From an uncultured Collinsella sp. (GTDB taxonomy: Bacteria > Actinomycetota > Coriobacteriia > Coriobacteriales > Coriobacteriaceae): a stretch of DNA of 28,556 nucleotides. The position numbers and the translations under genes were made by a program. Positions 16,149 through 23,993 of this stretch are shown here, one piece after another (positions within the stretch are counted from its first letter, which is position 1; every line of letters starts with the position of its first letter). The notes beneath the pieces were generated by a model. The model was given only the letters and a program-made list of their open reading frames with translations. It was not told the origin of the DNA and did no database searches. The DNA is taken from the NCBI GenBank assembly GCA_900546775.1, contig UREM01000026.1, positions 1-28,556 on the forward strand. Direction: 5' to 3'.

Positions 16149-17055
16149 CGCCGGCCTCCTTGGCGCCATCGGCGTTTGAGCCCGCAGCCTCGCGCTTTGC
16201 CCTGCGCTCGGCATTAAGCTCGGCATCGCTCTCGCGCACCAGCTTGATAATCGCCGCGCATGCCTCCTCGCCCACCAGGTCGCGGGCACGGACCGTCAGG
16301 CGCGTCGCCTCCTGCTTGTCGCCGTCGCTTGCAGCATCGGTCGCGCACATGATCAGGCAGATGGCGATCTCGGCCGAAGGCGAGGTCGGCACGCCCTGCA
16401 GGGCGAGCTCACCCATCACATGGTCGTCACTCTCGTCCGCGGCATCCGGATAGGTGGTATGGATCTTGTTGAGCAGGCGCGTCGTATGCGCATCATTGGG
16501 CGCCAGGCGCAGCGCCAGACGCGCGCAGCCCACGGCAGCCGAAATGTTCTCGGCCTCGGGCTCCAAGAAGTACTGACCCAAGTTGGTGTAGGCGCGTGCG
16601 GCGCACTTACCGTCGCTCGCGCGCTCCAGCACCGAGAACGAGAGCGATGCCCACTCCTGCTTGTCCTCGAGCGCGCGGAACAGCTCGGCCAAGTCCAAGC
16701 GATAGTTGCAGTTCATGGGATCCCAACGCACGGCCTGCATCAGGACATTCCGAGCACTCACATAATCCTGCTGGCGAATGTAGGCATACGCCATGTCGGA
16801 ATACAGGCGATCAAAGGGCACCTCGACCTGAACCAGCTCGCGCGGATCCTTTTCCACGCGGCGGTAGGCCAGACGCTCAAACTTGCTGTCGAAGCTAAAG
16901 TACTGGCGCTTCTCCTCCGTCTTGCATTCAGCGTCGATATACTCCTCGGCAAGCTCCACCAGACGCTCCAGCAGCGGCGTCGCCGTAGCCAGGTCGCCCT
17001 GCGCCAGATAGTTCTCGGCATACGTGATGTCTTCCAAGCTGATAGGCAGGTCCAT
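16138..17055 (-). CDS. TPR-containing protein, function unknown
   Basis: This 305-residue cytoplasmic protein is nearly all helical. Repeating helix pairs such as ITYAENYLAQGDLATATPLLERLVELAEEY (about 9-40, in two halves) and SDMAYAYIRQQDYVSARNVLMQAVRWDPMN (about 86-115) match tetratricopeptide repeats, with further degenerate repeats to about 205. The last 40 residues are charged and probably disordered (Glu, Ala, Lys). TPR proteins act as protein-interaction scaffolds; no partner is evident. The start at 17055 follows GAGGAGT. The gene overlaps smpB, so the two are cotranscribed, but whether the TPR protein takes part in trans-translation is not known. Confidence 0.85.
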   Translation of the reverse strand: MDLPISLEDITYAENYLAQGDLATATPLLERLVELAEEYIDAECKTEEKRQYFSFDSKFERLAYRRVEKDPRELVQVEVPFDRLYSDMAYAYIRQQDYVSARNVLMQAVRWDPMNCNYRLDLAELFRALEDKQEWASLSFSVLERASDGKCAARAYTNLGQYFLEPEAENISAAVGCARLALRLAPNDAHTTRLLNKIHTTYPDAADESDDHVMGELALQGVPTSPSAEIAICLIMCATDAASDGDKQEATRLTVRARDLVGEEACAAIIKLVRESDAELNAERRAKREAAGSNADGAKEAGDAQ

Positions 17056-17114
17056 GACAACTCCTCGGTCCGGGCGGCAGACTCAACGCGCGCCTTAAAT
17101 ATCGGTCAATACAC

Positions 17115-17142
17115 AAAACCCGGGTCTCTTACGAGGCCCGGG
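17115..17142 (-). terminator. Intrinsic terminator of the tRNA pair
   Basis: On the minus strand CCCGGGCCTC and GAGACCCGGG form a ten-base stem with one G-U pair, followed by TTTT. It starts 11 bases after the 3' end of tRNA-Glu. Confidence 0.88.
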
Positions 17143-17152
17143 CGTTCAATTT

Positions 17153-17229
17153 TGGTAGCCCGTACCAGATTCGAACTGGTGATCTCCGCCTTGAGAGGGC
17201 GGCGTCCTAAACCGCTAGACGAACGGGCC
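17153..17229 (-). tRNA. tRNA-Glu (CTC anticodon)
   Basis: The minus strand folds as a cloverleaf of 77 bases including an encoded CCA end. The acceptor arms are GGCCCGT and ACGGGCT (first pair G-U). The anticodon arm is CCGCC-CTCTCAA-GGCGG, giving anticodon CTC, which reads GAG. The T-arm carries GTTCGAATC. Confidence 0.95.
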
Positions 17230-17246
17230 ATATGTAGCAAATGCAA

Positions 17247-17320
17247 TGGCTGGGATGGAGGGAGTCGAACCCCCATTGACGGAACCAGAATCCGCTGTCC
17301 TGCCATTAGACGACATCCCA
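17247..17320 (-). tRNA. tRNA-Gln (CTG anticodon)
   Basis: The minus strand gives a 74-base cloverleaf with an encoded CCA end. The acceptor arms are TGGGATG and CATCCCA. The anticodon loop TTCTGGT lies between GCGGA and TCCGT, giving anticodon CTG for CAG codons. The T-arm has GTTCGACTC. It is 17 bases before tRNA-Glu and probably shares its transcript. Confidence 0.95.
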
Positions 17321-17364
17321 ATGACTGCATCGCTGCGCTCGGCTGTGCCTTTGCGCAAGAAAGA

Positions 17365-17393
17365 AATATACGGGAAGTTCGGCCGTGACGCAA
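17365..17393 (-). promoter_or_regulatory. Promoter of the tRNA-Gln/tRNA-Glu operon
   Basis: On the minus strand TTGCGT (17388-17393) and TATATT (17365-17370) are 17 bp apart, about 45 bp before tRNA-Gln. Slightly upstream, TTTGACT (17402-17408) and AGTCAAA (17421-17427) form a small inverted repeat. The rest of the 266-bp gap to 17586 holds nothing else I recognise. Confidence 0.65.
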
Positions 17394-17586
17394 GCCCCAA
17401 TTTTGACTTTTTTGAAATTCAGTCAAATACGGCCAACACGTGAAGGACCTGTGAAGTCGACCGCTGCACACGAAGGACAAAACGCCGCGAGCGGTAGCCG
17501 TCAACCGTTGGCAGATTCTACCGCGAAAACGATAGCACCAGGCAACACAATCGAAGTATCAATGATCACGTAGATATCGAGGCGCC

Positions 17587-17997
17587 ATGGACGAAGAGCT
17601 TGATTACCTATGGGAGACCCTGGGCCTCGAGATCACTGCTGACCTTTGGCCCGAACGGGACAAAATCCATCCCACTCTGCGCCCCGCCATCACGGTGATG
17701 CAGGCAAAATACCGCCGTGCATCCTTTTTGATCATGCGGATGTCATGGCACGCGGGACTCCCCGACCTTAAGCGAATCCAGTCAAGCCTCGTCGAGCTGT
17801 CCGGTATGCCGACTGTCATATCCGAGGCGCACCTGGAGCAGCGACAGCGCGAGCGACTGCAACAGCAGCGGATTCCCTTTATCTGCCCCGGTGTTCAGGC
17901 ATATCTGCCCTTTATGGACGAGGAGTACTGGAGCGGCAAGCCCAACAAGCACGTAAAGGTCTACGATCCGCACGAATGGGCACAGCTCGAGGATTGA
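17587..17997 (+). CDS. Hypothetical protein, 136 residues
   Basis: I do not recognise this protein with confidence. It is soluble, with a helical N-terminus containing AKYRRASFLIMRMSWHAGLPDLKRIQ split over two helices. A short RERLQQQRIPFICPGVQAYLPF segment (in two parts, about 87-108) has the look of a conserved core. A similar 'PFI-PG-Q-YLPF' core occurs, to my memory, in small MarR-like proteins of Firmicutes and Coriobacteria, but I cannot verify that. The ribosome site before 17587 is weak (GAGG at 17579-17582). It is the only plus-strand gene in this part and has no operon partner. Confidence 0.65.
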   Translation: MDEELDYLWETLGLEITADLWPERDKIHPTLRPAITVMQAKYRRASFLIMRMSWHAGLPDLKRIQSSLVELSGMPTVISEAHLEQRQRERLQQQRIPFICPGVQAYLPFMDEEYWSGKPNKHVKVYDPHEWAQLED

Positions 17998-18069
17998 GCC
18001 GAGCGAGCCCGCCGATGGAAAACACGTCCCACCCTGAGCACTCAAAACGGGTCGCACTTTCCGCAGCCG

Positions 18070-18429
18070 CTACAGCAGCGCCTCGGTCCAAGCTGCTTCC
18101 CTAAAGCCGGGAATCGCAAAGTCGTCGCCCACCAACAGCGGACGCTTGACCAGCATGCCGTCGGTCGCCAGCAGCTCGTAGCACTCCCGATCCGTCATGC
18201 CCGCATCTAGACGCGCCTTCAGGCCCAGCTCTCGATATTTCATGCCCGACGAATTAAAGAAGCGCCGCACCGGCAGTCCCGAACGAGCAATCCAGGTCGC
18301 AAGCTCATCAGCCGTGGGATTGTCCAAAACGATATCGCGGTCGATATACTCTACCCCGTGTTCGTCCAGCCATGCCTTGGCCTTCTTACAGGTCGAGCAC
18401 TTGGGATATTCAACAAACAGTACGGTCAT
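18070..18429 (-). CDS. ArsC/Spx-family thioredoxin-fold protein
   Basis: This 119-residue protein belongs to the ArsC/Spx/YffB family. The redox site is C11-x-x-C14 in YPKCSTCKKAK, as in Spx-type proteins; the single-cysteine arsenate reductases lack the second cysteine. The segment LVKRPLLVGDD near the C-terminus is the family signature. The length is normal. The start at 18429 follows GGAGGA. It could be a stress regulator that binds RNA polymerase, or a glutaredoxin-like reductase; arsenate reduction is less likely because no ars genes are near. It stands between a convergent hypothetical gene and the mur cluster and appears to be transcribed alone. Confidence 0.88.
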   Translation of the reverse strand: MTVLFVEYPKCSTCKKAKAWLDEHGVEYIDRDIVLDNPTADELATWIARSGLPVRRFFNSSGMKYRELGLKARLDAGMTDRECYELLATDGMLVKRPLLVGDDFAIPGFREAAWTEALL

Positions 18430-18521
18430 GGGAATCCTCCGAATATAGATCGGCCAACGCAGGCACACGCCACACGAGGCGCCTTCGTATGATGGGCCAA
18501 TTGTAGCCCACGGGTCACACG

Positions 18522-19574
18522 CTAAACGAACCGTACCCCGAATCCGCGTTTGATGAACGGCAGCAGCTCCATTGCCTCGGGCGTGATATGGCCCGCAACG
18601 TTCATGCGCTCGTCACCGGGAAGATCGACCCGCGCAATCTCAAGCTCGCCTTCGTAGCGCCCATATCCGCTATTGCTCACAGCGATCGACCCCGCCTTTC
18701 GCGGCAGGCCGGCTCCGGCATCCGTCGGCACGGAATCCGGCTTATGCGTCGTACGTGACTCCTGAGACCTAAAGATGAGGACACTCGAGTCGGGCCGGTC
18801 GTGATGAATCTGCCCACGTACATAGGCATAACCAGACTCAAGCTCGCATTGCAGGTCCACGTATCCGGCGGAAACTTGAGCAAACTGCGCCCAGCCCGCA
18901 TCGGAAAGATCGGGGTCGCCGACCAACACAATGTCGCAATCGGCGCCATGTGCGAGCTCAAGCATGTTGAGGGCAACCTTTGACGCGCGACCGCGCTGTG
19001 CCTCGACCGTCGGCAGTCCCTCGAATACCGGCCCGCGAACGTTGGCATCACCCGGCACAAAAGCCATGATTTCGAATCCAAGCGCCGCAAGACGAAGATT
19101 CACCCGAGCAATGTCCTCCAGAGCTAAACCGGTATAAGGCTTGGGGTAAAAATTGTGACAGGCGGCAAAACGAGTCACATCGGCACCGGCCTCACGCCAC
19201 GATGCGATTTCATCAGAACTCACCGTCGATGCATTGACCACAATGCGAAATACACCGGACAGCTCCGCGACCCGCCGGGCGCTAAAGCCATAGTCCAAAC
19301 GAAGGTATTCCAACCCCAGATCGCGCAGGTCCTCGATGCGCTCAAGCCCGAGCAAATCGCACGTGCGCGGCCCCACATCGGCAATGAGCGCAATGCCGCG
19401 GGCGGAAAGCAGCGACAGCACATGACGGACCTTATCGGTATACGCCGCTCCCCCATCCTCGGGAATATGCAGTGAGGTGAACGCGTAGCGCGCACCCGCC
19501 GCGGCACCACGCTCAATCGTCCGCTCAATATCCTGCAGAGGGCTGGAAAGATAAATCGAAATACCCGTTTTCAC
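18522..19574 (-). CDS. mupG: 6-phospho-N-acetylmuramidase MupG (DUF871)
   Basis: This 350-residue protein matches the DUF871/GH170 family, whose Staphylococcus aureus member MupG splits MurNAc-6P-GlcNAc in the cytoplasm. The N-terminal barrel begins GISIYLSS, then has FTSLHIPEDGG, IADVGPRT and LRLDYGFS. The family segment ACHNFYPKPYTGL is at about residue 138-150. The C-terminal half from about 235 forms the small cyclophilin-like domain. The start is GTG at 19574, preceded by AAAGGAG. It is the last gene after murR, murQ and murP on the same strand, which strongly supports the assignment. An intrinsic terminator lies directly before its ribosome site, so its expression is probably lower or separately controlled. 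Confidence 0.9.
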   Translation of the reverse strand: MKTGISIYLSSPLQDIERTIERGAAAGARYAFTSLHIPEDGGAAYTDKVRHVLSLLSARGIALIADVGPRTCDLLGLERIEDLRDLGLEYLRLDYGFSARRVAELSGVFRIVVNASTVSSDEIASWREAGADVTRFAACHNFYPKPYTGLALEDIARVNLRLAALGFEIMAFVPGDANVRGPVFEGLPTVEAQRGRASKVALNMLELAHGADCDIVLVGDPDLSDAGWAQFAQVSAGYVDLQCELESGYAYVRGQIHHDRPDSSVLIFRSQESRTTHKPDSVPTDAGAGLPRKAGSIAVSNSGYGRYEGELEIARVDLPGDERMNVAGHITPEAMELLPFIKRGFGVRFV

Positions 19575-19590
19575 GCTACAACGCTCCTTT

Positions 19591-19624
19591 AAAAAAGGCC
19601 GGCGGAGCAGTTAGCCCCGCCGGC
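19591..19624 (-). terminator. Intercistronic terminator between murP and mupG
   Basis: On the minus strand GCCGGCGG (19617-19624) pairs with CCGCCGGC (19598-19605) around an 11-base loop, and CTTTTTT follows. The T-run is immediately followed by the AAAGGAG of mupG. It probably stops most murRQP transcripts before mupG. Confidence 0.88.
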
Positions 19625-19691
19625 ACAACCATAGCATCAAGAAATCTGCCGCGCGCCGCGAACCCCGAGCAACACGGCTCGCGATATCAAA

Positions 19692-21122
19692 CTACTCGCC
19701 AAAGAACTCATTGATCTTCTGCTCGTCGACGCCAAAGAACCACGTCAGGACAAAGCCGGCGGCATAGGCAAGCAGCATAGCGGCAACGTAGCCGAGCTGC
19801 TGGCCAGGAACGACGATCAGCAGGCCAAACAGACCGGAAACGCCCTGAGAAACCGTGCCGATGTGAAGCAGCGCCGCGAGCGCGCCGCCAAATCCGGCAC
19901 CCAGGCAGGCCGTTACAAACGGACGAACGAGCGGCAGCGTAACGGCATACATCAGAGGCTCGCCCACACCCAGGATGCCAACGGGAATGGACTCTGCGAC
20001 GTACTTCTTGAGCTTGGCGTTCTTGGTCTTAAAGTACAGCGCCAAACCGGCACCGACCTGGCCGCCGCCAGCCATCATAAGGATGGGGAGCAAGTAATTG
20101 ATGCCCTTGGTAGCGCCGTCGGGATCGTTGAGCATAGCGTGGATCGGCGTGAGCGCCTGATGCAGGCCGACGGAAACCAGCGGCAAGAAGCCTGCCGACA
20201 GGATATAGCCGCCCAGGACGCCCAGCTTCTCGAAGATAAAGGTCAAAACGCTAAAGATGGCAGTCGTCAGCCATGCGCCAACCGGCTGGATGACGAGCAT
20301 CAGAGCAAAGGCGCCGATGATGAGCACCAGCAGCGGGGACAAGAACGTGTCGAGTGCGTTGGGCATAACCTTGCGAATCTGACGCTCCATCCAGGCAAAA
20401 AATGCGCCAGCGATAAGAGCCGCGATCATGCCGCCCGCTGCGGGGTTGTACTGCGCATTGGTGAGCGGCAGCAGAATGGCAGTGGCAGGATCAGCCGCAC
20501 CAGGCGCAAGCAGGGGCATAGCACTGTTGGCGATACACATCATGCCGGCGATGCCGCCCAGCGCAGCGGAGCCACCAAACTCACGTGCCGCGTTATAGCC
20601 CACCAAGATGGGCAGATAGGCAAACAAGGCCCAGCCCATGGAACGAATGCCCTGGTACCACCACTCGCCTGCAAGCGCGCCTGCCGTCGAGACGTTAATG
20701 ACGTTGCAGATACCGTTGATGAGACCAGCCGCAATGATGCCGGGAAGCAGGGCGACGAAGACATTGGAAATCTTCTTGAGGAAGGCCTGAACCGGCTTAG
20801 ACTCGTATTTGGCCTTCTGCGCGGCCTTGTTTGTGGCCGCAGCGTCAACCACGCTCTCGTCGGCAACGCCTTTCGCAAGGCCGGTGAGCTTGGAGCACTC
20901 CTCGAGCACCTTATTCACCTTGCCCGGACCCAGCACGATCTGCATCGTGTCGTCCTCGACCAGGCCCATCACGCCGTCGAGTGCCTTAATGCCCTCCGTG
21001 TCGACGTTGCCCGTGTCTTTGACGGTCACGCGCAGGCGCGTCATGCACGCCGCGTTTGCGAGCACGTTGTCTTTACCGCCCAAAAGGTCCAGCAGCTTTT
21101 GAGCCAGCTCTTTGTTCGTCAT
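19692..21122 (-). CDS. murP: PTS transporter EIIBC, MurNAc or MurNAc-GlcNAc specific
   Basis: This 476-residue membrane permease imports and phosphorylates its sugar through the phosphotransferase system. The EIIB domain comes first, with the phosphorylated cysteine C26 in NAACMTRLRV. A linker follows to about 110, then the EIIC domain with about ten helices and the GVGEPLMYAVTLP substrate-site motif. There is no EIIA domain, as in Escherichia coli MurP, which borrows the glucose EIIA; that partner is not in the window. The specificity for MurNAc-type sugars is inferred from murQ, murR and mupG around it. Because mupG is present, the disaccharide MurNAc-GlcNAc is the likely substrate. The start at 21122 has AAGGAGGAG upstream. 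Confidence 0.9.
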   Translation of the reverse strand: MTNKELAQKLLDLLGGKDNVLANAACMTRLRVTVKDTGNVDTEGIKALDGVMGLVEDDTMQIVLGPGKVNKVLEECSKLTGLAKGVADESVVDAAATNKAAQKAKYESKPVQAFLKKISNVFVALLPGIIAAGLINGICNVINVSTAGALAGEWWYQGIRSMGWALFAYLPILVGYNAAREFGGSAALGGIAGMMCIANSAMPLLAPGAADPATAILLPLTNAQYNPAAGGMIAALIAGAFFAWMERQIRKVMPNALDTFLSPLLVLIIGAFALMLVIQPVGAWLTTAIFSVLTFIFEKLGVLGGYILSAGFLPLVSVGLHQALTPIHAMLNDPDGATKGINYLLPILMMAGGGQVGAGLALYFKTKNAKLKKYVAESIPVGILGVGEPLMYAVTLPLVRPFVTACLGAGFGGALAALLHIGTVSQGVSGLFGLLIVVPGQQLGYVAAMLLAYAAGFVLTWFFGVDEQKINEFFGE

Positions 21123-21179
21123 AACTCCTCCTTGTATTGGGTATCTCGTCTGGATGTCATATCAGCTCACGCCGCACAC

Positions 21180-22103
<924 letters not shown>

Positions 22104-22113
22104 TTCATTCACC

Positions 22114-22965
22114 TCATCTTTCCTGTTTCTCGATGTAGTTTTGCTTAATGACATGCGTCGCCCGTTCGTAGTCGCTGGCAACGTAAGCAGCGTACAGGGC
22201 ATCGACAACCATAAGCTGGGCCATACGCGAAGCCATGGCACCGCTGCGGACCAAGGGTTCACTCGCAGCGACGCCGAGCACGGCATCGGCCACGGTGGCA
22301 AGCTTGGATGATCCATCTACTTTGGTAACGGCCACAACGGGACAGTTGTGACGTTGGGCCTCGGCGGTGCAGTCCAGCACCTCTTGCGTCAAGCCCGAGT
22401 AGCTAAAGGCGATTGCCATATCGCCCTCATGCATGTTCTTGGCACACAAGAGCTGATCATGCCAGTCGTCGTACAGATGGCACTCTTTGTCGACACGCAT
22501 GAGCTTTTGTGCCAGATCGTGCGCGACCAAACGAGAGGCACCGATACCGAACAGATTGACTGCGCGTGCCCGCTTAAGATAGGCCGCGCATCGCTCCAAG
22601 ACGGTGTAATCGAGCGTTCGCGCCGTCGCTTCGATCGTGCGCACGTTGCTTTTCATCACCTTCCCCACGATACGTTCGACGCTGTCATCCATGGAGATGT
22701 CCTCGAGGGCAACGTCTTTCTTGTCACCCAAGAGCGCCAGCTCGGCAATCAGTTCGCGCTGGAACTCCTTGTAGCCCGCAAAACCCAAGCGCTTGCAAAA
22801 GCGCAAAATGCTCGAGGGCGAGGAGAACGTGGCATCGGCAAGACCGCGGACGGACAGCCCGACCACCTCGTGCGGATGAGCGCTTACATATGCGATGACA
22901 TTGCGTTCCGCCGGGCTCGCGCTGAGCTCACGCTCGCGAAGCCGCAAAAGCAATCCGTTTGCCAT
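22114..22965 (-). CDS. murR: RpiR/MurR-family transcriptional regulator
   Basis: This 283-residue protein is an RpiR-type regulator. An N-terminal helix-turn-helix (about 1-77, with LADATFSSPSSILRFCKRLGF as recognition region in part) binds DNA. The C-terminal SIS domain (about 110-245, with NLFGIGASRLVAHDLAQK and IAFSYSGLTQEVLD) senses a sugar phosphate. In E. coli MurR the ligand is MurNAc-6P and the protein represses murQP. The same role is inferred here from the position as first gene of murRQP-mupG. The ATG at 22965 is preferred because GGGAGG is eight bases upstream; the GTG at 22974 would touch that site. An operator candidate lies upstream at 23000-23012. Confidence 0.88.
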   Translation of the reverse strand: MANGLLLRLRERELSASPAERNVIAYVSAHPHEVVGLSVRGLADATFSSPSSILRFCKRLGFAGYKEFQRELIAELALLGDKKDVALEDISMDDSVERIVGKVMKSNVRTIEATARTLDYTVLERCAAYLKRARAVNLFGIGASRLVAHDLAQKLMRVDKECHLYDDWHDQLLCAKNMHEGDMAIAFSYSGLTQEVLDCTAEAQRHNCPVVAVTKVDGSSKLATVADAVLGVAASEPLVRSGAMASRMAQLMVVDALYAAYVASDYERATHVIKQNYIEKQER

Positions 22966-22999
22966 CTCAAACACCTCCCTTGAGAAGAATTAAAGACCA

Positions 23000-23012
23000 A
23001 CGAACGATTCGT
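23000..23012 (-). promoter_or_regulatory. Operator candidate upstream of murR
   Basis: ACGAA-CGA-TTCGT is a 13-bp palindrome 35 bases before the murR start. Next to it on the minus strand lies TTTATATC (23017-23024), a possible -10, flanked by GTACCG and CGGTAC about 28 bases apart. No -35 box is convincing. The position fits autorepression by MurR. Confidence 0.4.
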
Positions 23013-23064
23013 ACCGGATATAAACAGCTTTTACGGTACATTGTGCCGCATCGTGGCGCACAAA

Positions 23065-23088
23065 GGGCGAGCGTTCTACCGCTCGCCC
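23065..23088. terminator. Hairpin, possibly the terminator of the recombinase gene
   Basis: GGGCGAGCG (23065-23073) and CGCTCGCCC (23080-23088) form a perfect nine-base stem around TTCTAC. On the minus strand CTTTGTG follows, a weak T-run. It would separate the recombinase transcript from the mur operon. Confidence 0.6.
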
Positions 23089-23145
23089 CTCAAATCCGAC
23101 CGCTCGGAAATACGCGCGACACAAAATATTTCAACGAGGTCGCAT

Positions 23146-23171
23146 TATCGGTAACAGGGCTGTTACCGATA
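23146..23171. repeat. 26-bp perfect palindrome beside the recombinase gene
   Basis: TATCGGTAACAG (23146-23157) and CTGTTACCGATA (23160-23171) are perfect inverted repeats of 12 bases around GG. It starts 40 bp past the recombinase stop. No T-run follows. Two half-sites around a dinucleotide match the geometry of a serine-recombinase crossover site; an operator is an alternative. Confidence 0.8.
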
Positions 23172-23210
23172 CCGCCTCGCGTGGGCGCCAATCGGACGTG
23201 CCGCAAACCT

Positions 23211-23816
23211 CTACCCCGCCTCGCGCATCCAGCGATCGAACGTCCCCACGCACACGCCCAGGCACTTTGCTGCCTGGCTGCGGGTAATATCGCCTGCCTC
23301 ATAGCTATCGCGTACCAGCTCAAACTGAGGAGGGCACGGCTTGCGAGGTCGACCGAAACGGACCCCTCGCGCCCGCGCCGCTGCAATCCCCTCCGCTTGG
23401 CGCCGATGAATATTCTCGCGCTCCACCTGCGCCACGTAGCTCAGCAGTTGTAGCACAATATCGGCAATCAGGGTATTGGTCACATCCGGCGCGCCGCTGG
23501 CCCTGGCGCGCGTGTCAAGCAATGGCATGTCCAACACCACAATGGCAACCCCGAGCTCCTTGGTAATGCGTCGCCATTCCTCAAGAATCTCGGAGTAATT
23601 ACGGCCAAGCCGGTCGATAGAAAGCACCACCAGCACGTCCCCGTCTCCCAGGATGTGCAGCAGCTCGCGATAGCGCGGGCGATCGAAGTCCTTGCCGCTC
23701 GCATGGTCGGCATAAATATTCGCCGAGCCCACGCCATAGGCGCCCAGCGCATCCAGCTGCCGATTCAGATTCTGATCGCGCGAACTCACCCGCGCATAAC
23801 CATACACCGTCGCCAT
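23211..23816 (-). CDS. Serine recombinase, resolvase/invertase family
   Basis: This 201-residue protein is a small serine recombinase of the resolvase/DNA invertase type, which cuts and rejoins DNA through a serine-phosphate link. The catalytic serine is S11 in GYARVSSRDQ, with R9 before it and R69 and R72 in SIDRLGRN, the positions expected from gamma-delta resolvase shifted by one. The long helix E and the linker RFGRPRKP lead to a C-terminal helix-turn-helix (about 177-198: RSQAAKCLGVCVGTFDRW). The ATG at 23816 has GGGGAT nearby, a weak ribosome site. No transposase, integrase or invertible gene is near, so it may be a remnant of a mobile element or a domesticated recombinase. Confidence 0.92.
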   Translation of the reverse strand: MATVYGYARVSSRDQNLNRQLDALGAYGVGSANIYADHASGKDFDRPRYRELLHILGDGDVLVVLSIDRLGRNYSEILEEWRRITKELGVAIVVLDMPLLDTRARASGAPDVTNTLIADIVLQLLSYVAQVERENIHRRQAEGIAAARARGVRFGRPRKPCPPQFELVRDSYEAGDITRSQAAKCLGVCVGTFDRWMREAG

Positions 23817-23835
23817 CTCATCCCCGCTTTCTTGT

Positions 23836-23874
23836 AAACCTGCCAAAAAGGGACAGGTTTATTTTGGTAGGTTT
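23836..23874. repeat. Palindrome upstream of the recombinase gene
   Basis: AAACCTGCCAAAA (23836-23848) and TTTTGGTAGGTTT (23862-23874) form a 13-base inverted repeat with one mismatch around a 13-base loop that contains GGGACAGG. It lies 19 bp before the recombinase start, where an operator would be expected. The GGGACA motif also relates it to the elements at 1730-1810 and 6536-6617. Confidence 0.75.
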
Positions 23875-23936
23875 TACCTCTCGAATAGCAGGTAAGCGGG
23901 CGGCCGAGCGGACGGCAAGGTAGCTATGATCCAAAT

Positions 23937-23968
23937 GCGGAGGGCGGCCCCGAAAGACCGCCCTCCGC
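23937..23968 (-). terminator. Terminator-like hairpin after rnr
   Basis: GCGGAGGGCGG (23937-23947) and CCGCCCTCCGC (23958-23968) form a perfect 11-base stem around a 10-base loop. On the minus strand ATTTGG follows, a poor T-run. It lies 25 bp past the rnr stop. Confidence 0.72.
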
Positions 23969-23993
23969 TCTCCCGCCATGAGTCGAGATTTGG

